Assembly (NCBI GenBank): GCA_965229335.1
Contig: OZ245874.1
Location: forward strand, 5,208,001 to 5,272,000
DNA: 64,000 bases
DNA from: JAFKFH01 sp017307375
Lineage (GTDB): Bacteria; Pseudomonadota; Alphaproteobacteria; Ferrovibrionales; Ferrovibrionaceae
Direction of reading: 5' to 3'
Below are positions 42,768-51,576 of the stretch, piece after piece. The translations under genes and the position numbers were made by a program. Position 1 is the stretch's first letter; the number at the start of each line of letters is the position of its first letter. The notes under the pieces were generated by a model. That model saw nothing but the letters and a program-made list of their open reading frames with translations. It had not been told where the DNA came from and ran no database searches.

Positions 42768-43679
42768 ATGAGCCTGTTTCAGCGCCTCAAGGCCGGCCTC
42801 ACCAAGACCGCGCAATCGATCACGCAGGGCATCGGCGCGATCTTCACCAAGCGCAAGCTGGACCAGGCGGCGCTGGACGAGCTCGAGGAAGTGCTGATCC
42901 GCGCCGATCTCGGCGTGTCGTTTTCCGAGCATGTGATCGCCGAGATCCGCCGCACCCGCTTCGACAAGGAATGCACGCCTGAGGAAATCCGCGGGGCGCT
43001 GGCCGACGAGGTCGCCAAGCTGCTGCGCCCCTGGGCGAAGCCGCTGGCGCTCGATGCGCACAAGCCGCATGTCGTGCTGGTGGTCGGCGTCAACGGTTCG
43101 GGCAAGACGACGACGATCGGCAAGATCGCCCATCAGTTGCGGGGCGAAGGGCGCTCGGTCCTGCTGGCGGCCGGCGACACCTTCCGCGCCGCCGCGATCG
43201 AGCAGTTGCAGGTCTGGGGCGAACGGATCGGCGCCCCGGTGGTCGCGCGCGCCGTCGGCTCCGATGCCGCGGGCCTCGCCTTCGACGCGGTCGAGCAGGC
43301 CAGACGCGAAGGGCGCGACGTCGTGCTGATCGACACCGCCGGCCGGCTGCAGAACAAGGCCAACCTGATGGCCGAGCTGGAGAAGGTGATCCGGGTGATC
43401 CGGAAGATCGAGCCGACCGCACCGCATTCGGTGCTGCTGGTGCTCGACGCCACGACCGGGCAGAACGCGATCACCCAGGTCGAGGTGTTCAAGCAGGTCG
43501 CCGCCGTCACCGGCCTCGTGATCACCAAGCTGGACGGCACCGCCCGCGGCGGGGTGCTGGTGCCGATCGTCGAGAAGCACGGCCTGCCCGTCCACTTCAT
43601 CGGCGTCGGCGAGAAGGCCGACGATCTGCAGCCGTTCGACGCCGACAGCTTCGCCCGCGCGCTGGCCGGTGCCGAATAG
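42768..43679 (+). CDS. ftsY: Signal recognition particle receptor FtsY
   Basis: FtsY (303 residues) docks the SRP-ribosome complex at the membrane. The NG domain is complete: N-domain helices (~1-95), G1 VNGSGKTTTIGK (~106-117), DTFRAAAIEQL, G3 VLIDTAGRLQNK, and G4 TKLDGTARGG. The acidic A domain of E. coli FtsY is missing, as in many alphaproteobacteria; the amphipathic N-terminus LFQRLKAGLTKTAQSI should bind the membrane. The dapF-mtaB-ftsY order fits one housekeeping operon. Confidence 0.97.
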   Translation: MSLFQRLKAGLTKTAQSITQGIGAIFTKRKLDQAALDELEEVLIRADLGVSFSEHVIAEIRRTRFDKECTPEEIRGALADEVAKLLRPWAKPLALDAHKPHVVLVVGVNGSGKTTTIGKIAHQLRGEGRSVLLAAGDTFRAAAIEQLQVWGERIGAPVVARAVGSDAAGLAFDAVEQARREGRDVVLIDTAGRLQNKANLMAELEKVIRVIRKIEPTAPHSVLLVLDATTGQNAITQVEVFKQVAAVTGLVITKLDGTARGGVLVPIVEKHGLPVHFIGVGEKADDLQPFDADSFARALAGAE

Positions 43680-43682
43680 CCG

Positions 43683-44966
43683 CTACATCTGCGACGGCAG
43701 CCACAGGATCAGCGACGGGAACGCGACCATCGCCGCGATCACCAGGAGGTGGGCGACGAAATGCGGTAGCGACCCGTGGAACACCTCCGCGGTCGGACAG
43801 CCCGAATAGCGCGCGACGATGAAGCAGTTCAGCCCGATCGGCGGGGTGATCATGCCGATCTCGGCCGTCACGATCTTGACGACCCCGAACCACAGGGGAT
43901 CGAAGCCCAGCGACTTCACCAGCGGCAGCACGATCGGCACGGTCAGCACCAGGATCGCCATCTGGTCCATGAAGGCGCCGAGCACGATATAGCCGAGCAG
44001 CAGCAGGATGATGATCACCCAGCGCGACAGGCCGAGGGTGGAAACCCAGGCCAGCAAGTCCTGCGTCGCATGGGTCATCACGAAGAAATAGCCGAAGATC
44101 TGCGCCCCGAGCAGGATCATCGCCAGCATGCAGCTGCCGTAGGCGGCCTTGAGCAATGCGCCGCGCAGCGCCGGCCAGGTCAGCCGTCCCGCCTTCCAGA
44201 CCAGCAGGAAGGCACCGAAGGCACCGATGCCCGAAGCCTCGGTCGGCGTGGCCACACCGGTATAGATCACGACGGTGACGAGGCCGAACAGGAACAGCAT
44301 CGGCCCGACCTGGCGCAGCAGCAGCAGGCGCTCGCGCAACGGGACCCGCGCGGTCGGCGGCGCCCGGCGCGGATCCTGCCAGACCAGGAACCAGACCGTC
44401 GCCATGATGGTCAGCGTGACCAGCAACCCGGGGATCAGCCCGCCGATCAACAGCTTGCCGATATTGACCTCGGCCAGCAGACCATAGATCACCAGCGCGA
44501 CCGAGGGCGGGATCAGCATGGCAAGCGTGCCGGAAATGGCGACGACGCCGGCGGCCATCCGCCTTTCGTAGCCCTGCTTCAGCATCGCCGGCAGGCTGGT
44601 CGCCGACAGCGTCGCGGCCGAGGCGGTCGAGGTGCCGCAGATCGCGCCGAACCCGGCGCCGGCAATCGCGGTGGCCATGCCAAGCCCGCCGCGCACGCCG
44701 CCTACCCAGGCTGCCGCGGCCCGGAACAGCCCGTCGACCACGCCGGAAAGCAGCACCAGTTCCGCCATCAGCAGGAACATCGGGATGGTGATCAACTCGT
44801 AGGACGAGACGCCGGAGAACGGCGCGGTCTGGAAGACGCCCAGCACGACCGACGGGCCGCCGATCAGCCACAGCCCGAGCGCCCCGGCCCCGGCCATCGC
44901 AAAACCGACCGGCGTGCCGATCGCCAGCAGCGCGAACAGGACAAGCAGTCCGATTGCCAGGATCAT
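43683..44966 (-). CDS. TRAP transporter large permease (DctM type)
   Basis: The 427-residue protein has about 12-13 membrane segments and DctM family motifs (GTPVGFAMAGAGALGLWL near the start, IPMFLLMAELVLLSG, FGAICGTSTASAATLSATSLP ~108-128, and the C-terminal GMITPPIGLN). It moves the substrate delivered by the binding protein, using a sodium or proton gradient. ATGA overlap with the small permease shows co-translation. Its stop lies 4 bases from the convergent ftsY stop. Confidence 0.94.
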   Translation of the reverse strand: MILAIGLLVLFALLAIGTPVGFAMAGAGALGLWLIGGPSVVLGVFQTAPFSGVSSYELITIPMFLLMAELVLLSGVVDGLFRAAAAWVGGVRGGLGMATAIAGAGFGAICGTSTASAATLSATSLPAMLKQGYERRMAAGVVAISGTLAMLIPPSVALVIYGLLAEVNIGKLLIGGLIPGLLVTLTIMATVWFLVWQDPRRAPPTARVPLRERLLLLRQVGPMLFLFGLVTVVIYTGVATPTEASGIGAFGAFLLVWKAGRLTWPALRGALLKAAYGSCMLAMILLGAQIFGYFFVMTHATQDLLAWVSTLGLSRWVIIILLLLGYIVLGAFMDQMAILVLTVPIVLPLVKSLGFDPLWFGVVKIVTAEIGMITPPIGLNCFIVARYSGCPTAEVFHGSLPHFVAHLLVIAAMVAFPSLILWLPSQM

Positions 44967-45526
44967 TCCGTCCCCATCGCATGGGCCCGTTCGGGCGCAG
45001 GTATGTATTCCCGTCCGGTGACGATGCCGGCAACTTCGGCCACCGCGTGCAATGCCAGCCGCAGCGCCAGCAGACCCGAGCCGAACGGCACCAGGGCCAG
45101 GGCCGGCCAGGTCGGCCAGGCATAGGCACCGCTGAGCCGGTCGCCGTCGACAAAGGCAGTGACGGCCGCCTGCCACCCGGCGGTGGCGATCAGCAGGAAG
45201 ACGACGAGCCCGACCAGGTGGGTGACGAGGTCGGCATAGCGCCGGCTGCGCCGCGGCATCGCGCCGTGCAGGATGTCGACGTTGATATGGGCGCCCACCC
45301 CGTAGGCGCCCGATACGACGAGGTAGAACAACGCCACCATCAGATAGGTGCCGATCAGGTCGTAGGACCAGCCGAACGGGCGGTTGAAGGCATAGCGCAT
45401 GGTGACGTCGGCGACGACGATCGCCATGATCGCAAACAGGCAGACGACGGCGACCAGCCCGGCCGCCGCTTCGACTGCCGCGATCGCGCGGAAGACCGGC
45501 CCGGCGGGCCGGGCGGCGGGGGTCAC
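44963..45526 (-). CDS. TRAP transporter small permease (DctQ type)
   Basis: This 187-residue protein has four membrane segments and the DctQ pattern (VADVTMRYAFNRPFGWSYDL, GAHINVDIL, then RRYADLVTHLVGL). It begins at GTG 45526, which overlaps the stop of the binding-protein gene (GTGA), and it overlaps the large permease by ATGA. The long open frame upstream only shadows the binding-protein gene. Confidence 0.9.
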   Translation of the reverse strand: MTPAARPAGPVFRAIAAVEAAAGLVAVVCLFAIMAIVVADVTMRYAFNRPFGWSYDLIGTYLMVALFYLVVSGAYGVGAHINVDILHGAMPRRSRRYADLVTHLVGLVVFLLIATAGWQAAVTAFVDGDRLSGAYAWPTWPALALVPFGSGLLALRLALHAVAEVAGIVTGREYIPAPERAHAMGTE

Positions 45527-46557
45527 TTCGGAACCTGGGCGACGGCGTCGGTGAAGGCCTTGAGCACCGCCGATCCCTTCTTGCCGCGATCGTCGAGTTC
45601 CTTGGCCCAGGCGGCGTTGACCCCCTGCATCCGGCCCTCGATCTCCTGCCGTGCCTTGTCGTCGACGGCCACGAACGCCATGCCCTTGCCGGTCAGGGTC
45701 TTGCGGGTGTCGACATAGTGCTGTTCGAGCAGCTTGCAGGCGGCGGCAACCTGCGTGTCGGCCACCTCGTCCATCGCCTTGCGCGTCTCGGGCGGCAGTT
45801 TCTGCCACAGCTCGTTGCGCATCACCCAGGTCATCACGAAGCTGCCGTAGGACACCTTGTCGGTCGAATACTTGACGATGTCCTCCATGCCGTAGGCCAG
45901 CACGCTTTCCACCGCATAGAACGCGCCGTCCACCGTGCGCCGCGACAGCGCCTCGTAGATGTCGGGCGCGGCGATCCGCGTCGGCACGGCGCCGAGGGCA
46001 CGGGCGGTCAGGTCCATCGCCGAGCCGGTCGAGCGCAGCTTCCGCCCCTCGAAATCCTTCAGCGTGGCCAACGGCTTGTCGGGAGTCAGGATGACGTAGG
46101 GCGACAGCACCAGGGCCAGCAGCAGGCGCAGCTTGTTGGGGGCAAAATCGCCCTGGGCGATCAGCCCGTCGCCACGGCCGAGCTTCCAGTAGGCCATGGT
46201 GCCCTGGCAAGCCGTCTCGAAGGCTGCCGGCAGCTGCGCCACCTCGGAATGCGGCATCTTGTTGCCGGTCACGTAGGACGGGCCGACATAGCCGATATCG
46301 ATCACGCCGGTCTGAGACAACGCCATCAGGTCGGCGGCCTTGCCCAGCTGCTGGGCCGGGAAGCGTTCGACCGAGACGGCACCGTTGCTGCGTTTGGCGA
46401 CCTCGTCGATCCAGGGCTGGACCAGGAAGCGGATGGCGAAATGCTCGGTCGGCAGCGAATCGGCGAGCTTGAGCTTGATCGGCGCTGCCCCCTGCGCCAG
46501 GGCCGACCCGGCATAGAGCGAGGCGGCCAGGACGATCGTCGTCCAGCGGAACTTCAT
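45523..46557 (-). CDS. TRAP transporter substrate-binding protein (DctP type)
   Basis: The 344-residue periplasmic protein has a signal peptide (cleaved near ALA-QGA, ~21). The DctP fold shows in KLKLADSLPTEHFAIRF (~28-44), FPAQQLGKAADLMALSQTGV and the carboxylate-binding arginine region FEGRKLRSTGSA (~168-179). TRAP binding proteins usually take up organic acids; the ligand cannot be read here. It is the first gene of the dctPQM operon, divergent from an IclR regulator. Confidence 0.92.
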   Translation of the reverse strand: MKFRWTTIVLAASLYAGSALAQGAAPIKLKLADSLPTEHFAIRFLVQPWIDEVAKRSNGAVSVERFPAQQLGKAADLMALSQTGVIDIGYVGPSYVTGNKMPHSEVAQLPAAFETACQGTMAYWKLGRGDGLIAQGDFAPNKLRLLLALVLSPYVILTPDKPLATLKDFEGRKLRSTGSAMDLTARALGAVPTRIAAPDIYEALSRRTVDGAFYAVESVLAYGMEDIVKYSTDKVSYGSFVMTWVMRNELWQKLPPETRKAMDEVADTQVAAACKLLEQHYVDTRKTLTGKGMAFVAVDDKARQEIEGRMQGVNAAWAKELDDRGKKGSAVLKAFTDAVAQVPK

Positions 46558-46635
46558 GCTGTCTCCTCCCGCGGCTCTGTTTTGCGATGGCGGCCGCCAC
46601 CGGCCATCTTACGGACCGGATTTCGTCTATCAATC

Positions 46636-46664
46636 TGAATATCGTTCATATATATGAACATCAA
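46636..46664 (-). promoter_or_regulatory. TRAP operon promoter with embedded IclR-type operator
   Basis: Minus strand: TTGATG (46664-46659), 17-base spacer, TATTCA (46641-46636). A perfect 16-base palindrome GTTCATATATATGAAC (46644-46659) fills the spacer and touches the -35. This is a classic repressor position, and the divergent IclR gene starts 24 bases away on the other strand. Confidence 0.7.
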
Positions 46665-46682
46665 CGATTCCGATGGTGCTTG

Positions 46683-47474
46683 ATGGACAGCCGTCCGCTA
46701 CCGCCGCCGCGTTCGGTCGAACGGGTGCTCGAAATCCTGATGCTGCTCTCGGCCGGTGCCGAGGGGCAGACGCTGGCCCAGCTCGGCCAGGCGATGCGCA
46801 TTCCGAAAAGCAGCCTGCTGAACCTGCTGCGGGCGCTGGTCCTTTCCGGCCACGTGATGCATCACGAAGGCCTCTATCATCTCGGCCCCCGCGCCTTCGA
46901 GCTGGCCTCCGGCATTCTCGCCCGCCGGCGCTTCCCCGAGGTCGCGCGACCGATCCTCAAGCGCCTGGTCGAGATCTCCGGCGAGACCGCGCTGATCGGG
47001 GTGCTGACCGACGACGGCGAGGAAGTCACCTATATCGACAAGATGGAATCGCCCAAGGCGCTGCGCTTTGCCGCGACGATCGGCCATCGCCGGCCGCTCT
47101 ATTGTTCGTCGAGCGGCCGGGTGCTGCTCGCCTATCAGCCGGCGGCGCGGATCGACGCCTATATCCGTCGCGTCAAGCTGGTCCGGCTGACCGAGCACAC
47201 GATGATCGACCGTCGCCGCCTGCGCGACGAGATCGCCGCGGTCAGGCGCGACGGGGTCTCGGTCACGGTCGACCAGGCGACCGAAGGCGTGACCGGTTTC
47301 GCCGCGCCGATCTTCAACGCCGCCGGCGCGGTAATGGCCAGCGTGGTGTTCGCCGCGCCCTCGGTGCGCGTCGAGGAACGGATCGAGGCGCTATGCCGCC
47401 TGGCCCGGCAGATGGGGGCCGAGATCACCGCGGTCATGGGCGGCGTGCCGCCGGCCTCCGACGGATCAGCGTAG
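46683..47474 (+). CDS. IclR-family transcriptional regulator
   Basis: The 263-residue protein has an N-terminal winged helix (SVERVLEILMLLS, TLAQLGQAMRIPKSSLLNLL, ~10-75) and a C-terminal IclR effector domain (GETALIGVLTDDGEEVTYID, PLYCSSSGRVLLAY, GVTGFAAPIFNAAG). It is divergent from the TRAP transporter, so it probably controls uptake of that substrate through the palindrome between them. The ATG at 46683 sits just after the operator; the longer frame would cross it. Confidence 0.92.
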   Translation: MDSRPLPPPRSVERVLEILMLLSAGAEGQTLAQLGQAMRIPKSSLLNLLRALVLSGHVMHHEGLYHLGPRAFELASGILARRRFPEVARPILKRLVEISGETALIGVLTDDGEEVTYIDKMESPKALRFAATIGHRRPLYCSSSGRVLLAYQPAARIDAYIRRVKLVRLTEHTMIDRRRLRDEIAAVRRDGVSVTVDQATEGVTGFAAPIFNAAGAVMASVVFAAPSVRVEERIEALCRLARQMGAEITAVMGGVPPASDGSA

Positions 47475-48146
47475 CCAGGACCGCGCGGTCGGCGTCAGCA
47501 CCGCGATATCGACCGGCTGCGTCAAATGGCTGGCGATGACGGCCCGCGACGCCGCCGCGTCCGCTTCGACCAACCGCGAGAACCAGACCAGCACGGTCTC
47601 GCCGCTCCGCACCGGCAGGCGCGGAAACGTGTTCTCGGCCGCCTCAGTGACGAAGCAGGCGAGAACCGGGGCGCCCGCCGTGGCGAGAGCGGGTGCGATC
47701 TCCGTCTCGAACCGGCTGATCAACGCATGGTCGGCCGGCTCATCGAGGTGGCAGACACATGCGGCCATGACCCCTTCGGACAAGGCACCGCTGCCCGGCG
47801 CCGGCCGCGGCGATGCCGGCGTGCCAAATCCGCCGCCGGGCCGGGCGGGCCGCAGCAGGAAGACATTGCTCGAATCAATCATCGTGCCGTTGGCTTCGTC
47901 GCGGTGCCGCGCCCAGACCGGTCCGCCATAGAACGCGGTCAGCGAGGCCTTGCGCGCGGCCATGTCGGGAAATCCGCGCAGCCAGACGAAGCTGTCGGGA
48001 TCGCCCAGGTCGCGGAACTGGCCGATCACGGTCATCCCGGTCGCCTCCTGCGCTTCCACGAATTCGCGGTCGAACAGCGCGATCAGATCGTCCCGGCGGC
48101 CGGGATGCAACGCATAGCGGCGCAGTTCGACGATTGGGCTCAGCAT
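47466..48146 (-). CDS. NIPSNAP-family protein
   Basis: The 226-residue protein starts with the NIPSNAP ferredoxin-like fold (IVELRRYALHPGRRDDLIALF, then FRDLGDPDSFVWLRGFPDMA and TAFYGGPVWARHRDEANGTM), and a second similar domain probably fills the C-terminal half. Bacterial members are mostly uncharacterised and often lie in catabolic or detoxification loci. AGGAG 7 bases before the ATG at 48146 decides the start; the 34 in-frame residues upstream would run through the operators. It is divergent from a TetR regulator. Confidence 0.85.
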   Translation of the reverse strand: MLSPIVELRRYALHPGRRDDLIALFDREFVEAQEATGMTVIGQFRDLGDPDSFVWLRGFPDMAARKASLTAFYGGPVWARHRDEANGTMIDSSNVFLLRPARPGGGFGTPASPRPAPGSGALSEGVMAACVCHLDEPADHALISRFETEIAPALATAGAPVLACFVTEAAENTFPRLPVRSGETVLVWFSRLVEADAAASRAVIASHLTQPVDIAVLTPTARSWLR

Positions 48147-48168
48147 CGCTTTCTCCTCATATTTACAG

Positions 48169-48206
48169 ACCGGTTGTCCGGTTTTAAAACAAACCAGTTG
48201 TCCGGT
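48169..48206. promoter_or_regulatory. Two operator repeats between the NIPSNAP and TetR genes
   Basis: ACCGGTTGTCCGGT (48169-48182) and ACCAGTTGTCCGGT (48193-48206) are inverted repeats (ACCGG/CCGGT around TTGT) spaced 24 bases start to start. A minus-strand TTGACA lies directly next to the second one. The layout is typical of TetR repressor sites controlling both divergent genes. Confidence 0.7.
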
Positions 48207-48231
48207 CTTGTCAATGGAATAGAGTGCGGCA

Positions 48232-48804
48232 ATGGCAAAGCGCACCAACGATCCCGAGGGGCTGCGCCGCCGCGTGCTCGACGTGGCGGCCGAGGCATTC
48301 CAGCGCCAGGGCTATCACGCCACCGGCATGCATGACCTGATGCGGCAGGCCGGGGTCACCGGCGGGGCGCTCTACCATCATTTCCCGACCAAGAAGGCGC
48401 TGGGCCTGGCCGTCATTGCCGAACGCGTCGCCCCCCAGGTGCAGGAAACCTGGATCGATCCGGTGGTGGCGGCACCGAGCACCGCCGCAGGCATCCGCGC
48501 CGTGCTGGCCGAGATCATCGCCGGCCTCGATGCGCGCGGGGCGGTCTCGGGTTGCCCGCTGAACAACCTGGCACTGGAACTGTCGTTGTCGGACATTGAT
48601 TTCCGCGCGGAAATCCAGGCCGTGTTTGCACGCTGGCGCGGTGCCCTGGCCGGCAAACTGCGCGCCGAGGGCCGGCAGGACGCGGAAGCGCTTGCAGCCT
48701 TCGTCGTCGCCGCCTATTCCGGCGCGATGGCGATGGCCAAGGCCGACCAGACATCGGACGCGCTGGCCGTCTGCGCCGGCCAGTTCGACGCGCTGCTGGG
48801 TTGA
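48232..48804 (+). CDS. TetR/AcrR-family transcriptional regulator
   Basis: The 190-residue repressor has the TetR helix-turn-helix at ~10-58 (RRRVLDVAAEAFQRQGYHAT, LMRQAGVTGGALYHHFPTKK). The C-terminal domain with GCPLNNLALELS is seen in the group that includes AcuR-like and YxaF-like regulators. It is divergent from the NIPSNAP gene across two matching operators, so autoregulation plus repression of that gene is likely. The ligand is unknown. Confidence 0.92.
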   Translation: MAKRTNDPEGLRRRVLDVAAEAFQRQGYHATGMHDLMRQAGVTGGALYHHFPTKKALGLAVIAERVAPQVQETWIDPVVAAPSTAAGIRAVLAEIIAGLDARGAVSGCPLNNLALELSLSDIDFRAEIQAVFARWRGALAGKLRAEGRQDAEALAAFVVAAYSGAMAMAKADQTSDALAVCAGQFDALLG

Positions 48805-48880
48805 CAAGCGACCGGCGCGGGCGTCCAGTCCATCCGCCGCCGCAATTGCGGCCCCTCCCCCCAACATGTCAGGACATCGG

Positions 48881-49288
48881 ATGCACAGTGCACGTTGCGC
48901 CTGTGGTGCGCTTACCTTGTCGCTGCCCAGGCCGTCACCGTTGGTGGTCGCCTGCCACTGCATCGACTGCCAGCGACGGACCGGCAGCGCCTTCGGCCTC
49001 GGCGCCTTCCATCCCGCCGAGGCCGTCACGGTTTCCGGGCCGACCACCACCTATACCCGCATCGCCGCAAGTGGCGGCCTGGTCCGCAACCATTTCTGCC
49101 CGACCTGCGGATCGACGGTGTACTGGCAGGCCGAGAACCTGCCCGGCTGGATCGGCGTCGCCGTCGGCGCGTTGGCCGACCCGACCCACCCCGCCCCGTC
49201 CCGGTCGGTGTTCGAGCAATCGAAACACGGCTGGGTCGAGATCGCCGGTGCCGGGCATTTCCCGCAAGGCAGCGGGCCGCGCTGCTGA
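48881..49288 (+). CDS. GFA-family zinc-binding protein (second copy)
   Basis: This 135-residue protein has the GFA zinc cysteines: ARCACGALTL (~4-13), ACHCIDCQRRTGSAFG (~24-39) and NHFCPTCGSTVYW (~67-79). It is clearly diverged from the GFA gene at 16582. AGGA 6 bases before ATG 48881 supports this start; ATG 48866 would add 5 residues. The substrate is unknown. It ends 7 bases before the convergent ogt gene. Confidence 0.87.
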   Translation: MHSARCACGALTLSLPRPSPLVVACHCIDCQRRTGSAFGLGAFHPAEAVTVSGPTTTYTRIAASGGLVRNHFCPTCGSTVYWQAENLPGWIGVAVGALADPTHPAPSRSVFEQSKHGWVEIAGAGHFPQGSGPRC

Positions 49289-49295
49289 CCTGCCC

Positions 49296-49796
49296 TCACG
49301 CCGCCTCGGCGGCCAGCAGCGCCCGCTTTGCCTCGATCCCCCAGCGATAGCCGCCCAGCCCGCCATCGCCACGCCGCACCCGATGGCAAGGCACGGCGAC
49401 GGCGATCGGATTGGCCGCGCAGGCGCGTGCCACCGCCCGCGCCGCCCGCGGCGCGCCAAGTCGACCGGCAAGCTCGGCGTAGCTGATCGTCCGGCCGGCG
49501 GGTATGGCGCATAGGGCCCGCCAGACGCGGCGTTCGAAATCGCTACCCTGCGGATCGAGCGGCAGGTCCAGCCCTCGGGCGGGATCGGCGATGCAGGCCT
49601 CGACCTTCGCCAGCCAGCCGGCGGGCAGTTCGTCGCGCTGCCCGATCAGGGCACGGGGCAGTCGGCGCCGCAGATCGGCGACGAGTACTTCCGCATCCGT
49701 ACCCGGCAGCACGGCGCAGATGCCCGATGGCGTGGCCGCCACCAGAACGGGACCGAGCGTGCTGCGGCCGATCGCATGACTTACCGCGATCGGCAT
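49296..49796 (-). CDS. ogt: Methylated-DNA--protein-cysteine methyltransferase
   Basis: This 166-residue Ogt-type protein repairs O6-alkylguanine by taking the alkyl group onto its own cysteine. The acceptor motif is VAVPCHRV (~134-141), preceded by the helix-turn-helix ISYAELAGRLGAPRAARAVA (~107-126) with the arginine finger, and followed by GGYRWGIEAKRALL. The start at 49796 has GAGGGAGGG upstream. The AraC-like Ada sensor domain is absent. Confidence 0.93.
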   Translation of the reverse strand: MPIAVSHAIGRSTLGPVLVAATPSGICAVLPGTDAEVLVADLRRRLPRALIGQRDELPAGWLAKVEACIADPARGLDLPLDPQGSDFERRVWRALCAIPAGRTISYAELAGRLGAPRAARAVARACAANPIAVAVPCHRVRRGDGGLGGYRWGIEAKRALLAAEAA

Positions 49797-50036
49797 GGCC
49801 CTCCCTCGCGGCAGGTGGCGGACAGGGCGGATGGCCGATTTCGTCTCTTCCGTCTTCGAAGGCATGACATCATTCCTATGGCTGTCTGATCCATCGAACC
49901 TGGCATGGCGGCGCTTCCCGCGCTGTCCGCTGCATGTCGTTCAATTCGACCGAATTGCCCGGCATGAAGCGGAGTGCCGCGACGATCGCCCACGATCAGT
50001 CTGCGCTTCCCGCTCATCCTTCGAGGAGGACATCCG
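49797..50036. other. 240-base intergenic region between ogt and the SDR gene
   Basis: Both flanking genes point outward, so two promoters must be here. The clearest element is CAATTCGACCGAATTG (49942-49957), a 7-base inverted repeat with a 2-base centre, 80 bases before the SDR start. GAGGAGG (50022-50028) is the SDR ribosome-binding site. I see no further gene. Confidence 0.5.
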
Positions 50037-50795
50037 ATGACTGCCCTGAACCACAAGGTCGCGTTGATCGCAGGCGCCTCCTCCGGCATCGGCCGGGCGA
50101 CGGCCAGGCTGTTCGCCGCCGAAGGGGCGCGGGTGGTCGTGGGCGCCCGCCGCAAGGCCGAACTCGACAGCCTCGTCGGCGAACTCGGCCCCGACCGCGC
50201 GGTCGCGCTGGCCGGGGACGTCACCGACGAATCCTATGCCCGGTCATTGGTCGCGCTGGCGGTCGAGCACTTCGGCGGTCTCGACATCGCCTTCAACAAT
50301 GCCGCGACGATCCATCCGATGGGCCCGACCCCCGGCATCGCCGCCGAAGACTGGCGCCATGCCGTCGAAACCAACCTGACCTCGGCCTTCCTGGGCGCCA
50401 AGCATCAGATCCCGGCGATGCTGGCGCGCGGCGCCGGCTCGCTGATCTTCACCTCGACCTTCGTCGGCTACACGGTGGGCTTCCCCGGCGTCGCCGCCTA
50501 TGCCGCCTCCAAGTCCGGGCTGATCGGACTGACCCAGGCGCTGGCGGTCGAATACGGGCGCGACCACCTGCGGGTCAACGCGATCCTGCCCGGCGCCACC
50601 GACACCGAGATGGCACGCGCAATGAACGGAACGCAGGAAGCCCGCGACTTCATCACCAGCCTCTATCCGATGCGCCGCTGGGCGACGGCCGACGAGATCG
50701 CACGCTCGGTGCTCTATCTTGCATCGGATGCGTCGAGCTTCACCACCGGCAGCGCCCTGCTGGTCGATGGCGGCGTTTCGGTGAACCGGACCTAA
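50037..50795 (+). CDS. Short-chain dehydrogenase/reductase
   Basis: This 252-residue classical SDR has the cofactor motif GASSGIG (~14-20), the NNAA motif (~86-89), the catalytic serine in SLIFTSTFVG (~138-147) and YAASK (~158-162). R-R-K near 40 suggests NADP(H). The C-terminus SSFTTGSALLVDGGVS is complete. The substrate is unknown. The YafY-type regulator gene converges on it with a 4-base overlap. Confidence 0.92.
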   Translation: MTALNHKVALIAGASSGIGRATARLFAAEGARVVVGARRKAELDSLVGELGPDRAVALAGDVTDESYARSLVALAVEHFGGLDIAFNNAATIHPMGPTPGIAAEDWRHAVETNLTSAFLGAKHQIPAMLARGAGSLIFTSTFVGYTVGFPGVAAYAASKSGLIGLTQALAVEYGRDHLRVNAILPGATDTEMARAMNGTQEARDFITSLYPMRRWATADEIARSVLYLASDASSFTTGSALLVDGGVSVNRT

Positions 50796-51484
50796 CCCTC
50801 GGCGATCCAGTCCCGGCTGCGCCGCCAGCGATGGCGCAAGGCGGCGGGACGTTCCGGGTAGCGATCGTCCAGGAATGTCGCTGCCGTGACCCGATCGGTA
50901 CGGAAGCTGCGGAAGTCCTGGCGCAGTTCGCACCAGGCAAACAGCAGGCGCACCGCGGCGAGGTAACCGATCGTGACCGGCCAGACCGTGCGCTCGCTGT
51001 CGCGCCCCTGCTCATCGCGATAGCGCAGGGCGATCTTGCGGCCGGCGCGGATCGCCGCACGGACCGCGGCAATGTCGATCGTGTCGACCGGATGATTCCA
51101 GGCCGGGGCGGTGCCGGCCGTCGGTTCCAGCACGAAGGGCCGCAGCCGCTCAGGCACGGCGGCGGCGATCTTGGCAATCAGGTCGCCTGCAGCCTTGGCC
51201 AGGACCGGATCGCCGCGCCCGGCCACCCACTGCGCGCCGAGCACGGCGGCCTCGATCTCGTCGGGTGTCAGCATCAGCGGCGGCATGTCGAAGCCGCCTT
51301 CGAGCACGTAGCCCAGCCCGGCCTCGCCGCGGATCGGCACGCGCTGGCCGATCAGGGTCTGGATATCCCGATAGATCGTGCGCCTGGACGTCTCGAGTTC
51401 GGCGGCAACGGCATCCGCGGTCACCGGGCCGCGGGCGCGGCGCAGGATCTGGATGATCTGGAACAGGCGGTCGGCCGGGCGCAT
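50792..51484 (-). CDS. YafY-type (HTH + WYL) transcriptional regulator
   Basis: The 230-residue protein has a DeoR-like winged helix (PADRLFQIIQILRRARGPVT, SRRTIYRDIQTLI, ~3-50) and a WYL-type C-terminal domain (~130-215; KIALRYRDEQGRDSERTVWP). Such regulators often sense oligonucleotides or small ligands. GGGAG 8 bases before ATG 51484 favours this start over the ATG pair at 51499/51502. Confidence 0.9.
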   Translation of the reverse strand: MRPADRLFQIIQILRRARGPVTADAVAAELETSRRTIYRDIQTLIGQRVPIRGEAGLGYVLEGGFDMPPLMLTPDEIEAAVLGAQWVAGRGDPVLAKAAGDLIAKIAAAVPERLRPFVLEPTAGTAPAWNHPVDTIDIAAVRAAIRAGRKIALRYRDEQGRDSERTVWPVTIGYLAAVRLLFAWCELRQDFRSFRTDRVTAATFLDDRYPERPAALRHRWRRSRDWIAEG

Positions 51485-51576
51485 GCGCCAGTCTCCCATC
51501 ATCCCGCGGGCGGGGTCCCGCCCCTTCCCGCGGCGCGCGGATGATAGGTTCAGGCTGGCGCGCTGGAAAGTCCGCG

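Noticed and set aside
40599..43595. 998-codon open frame opposite dapF, mtaB and ftsY
   Set aside because: It crosses three well-identified housekeeping genes and reads as a typical antisense shadow.
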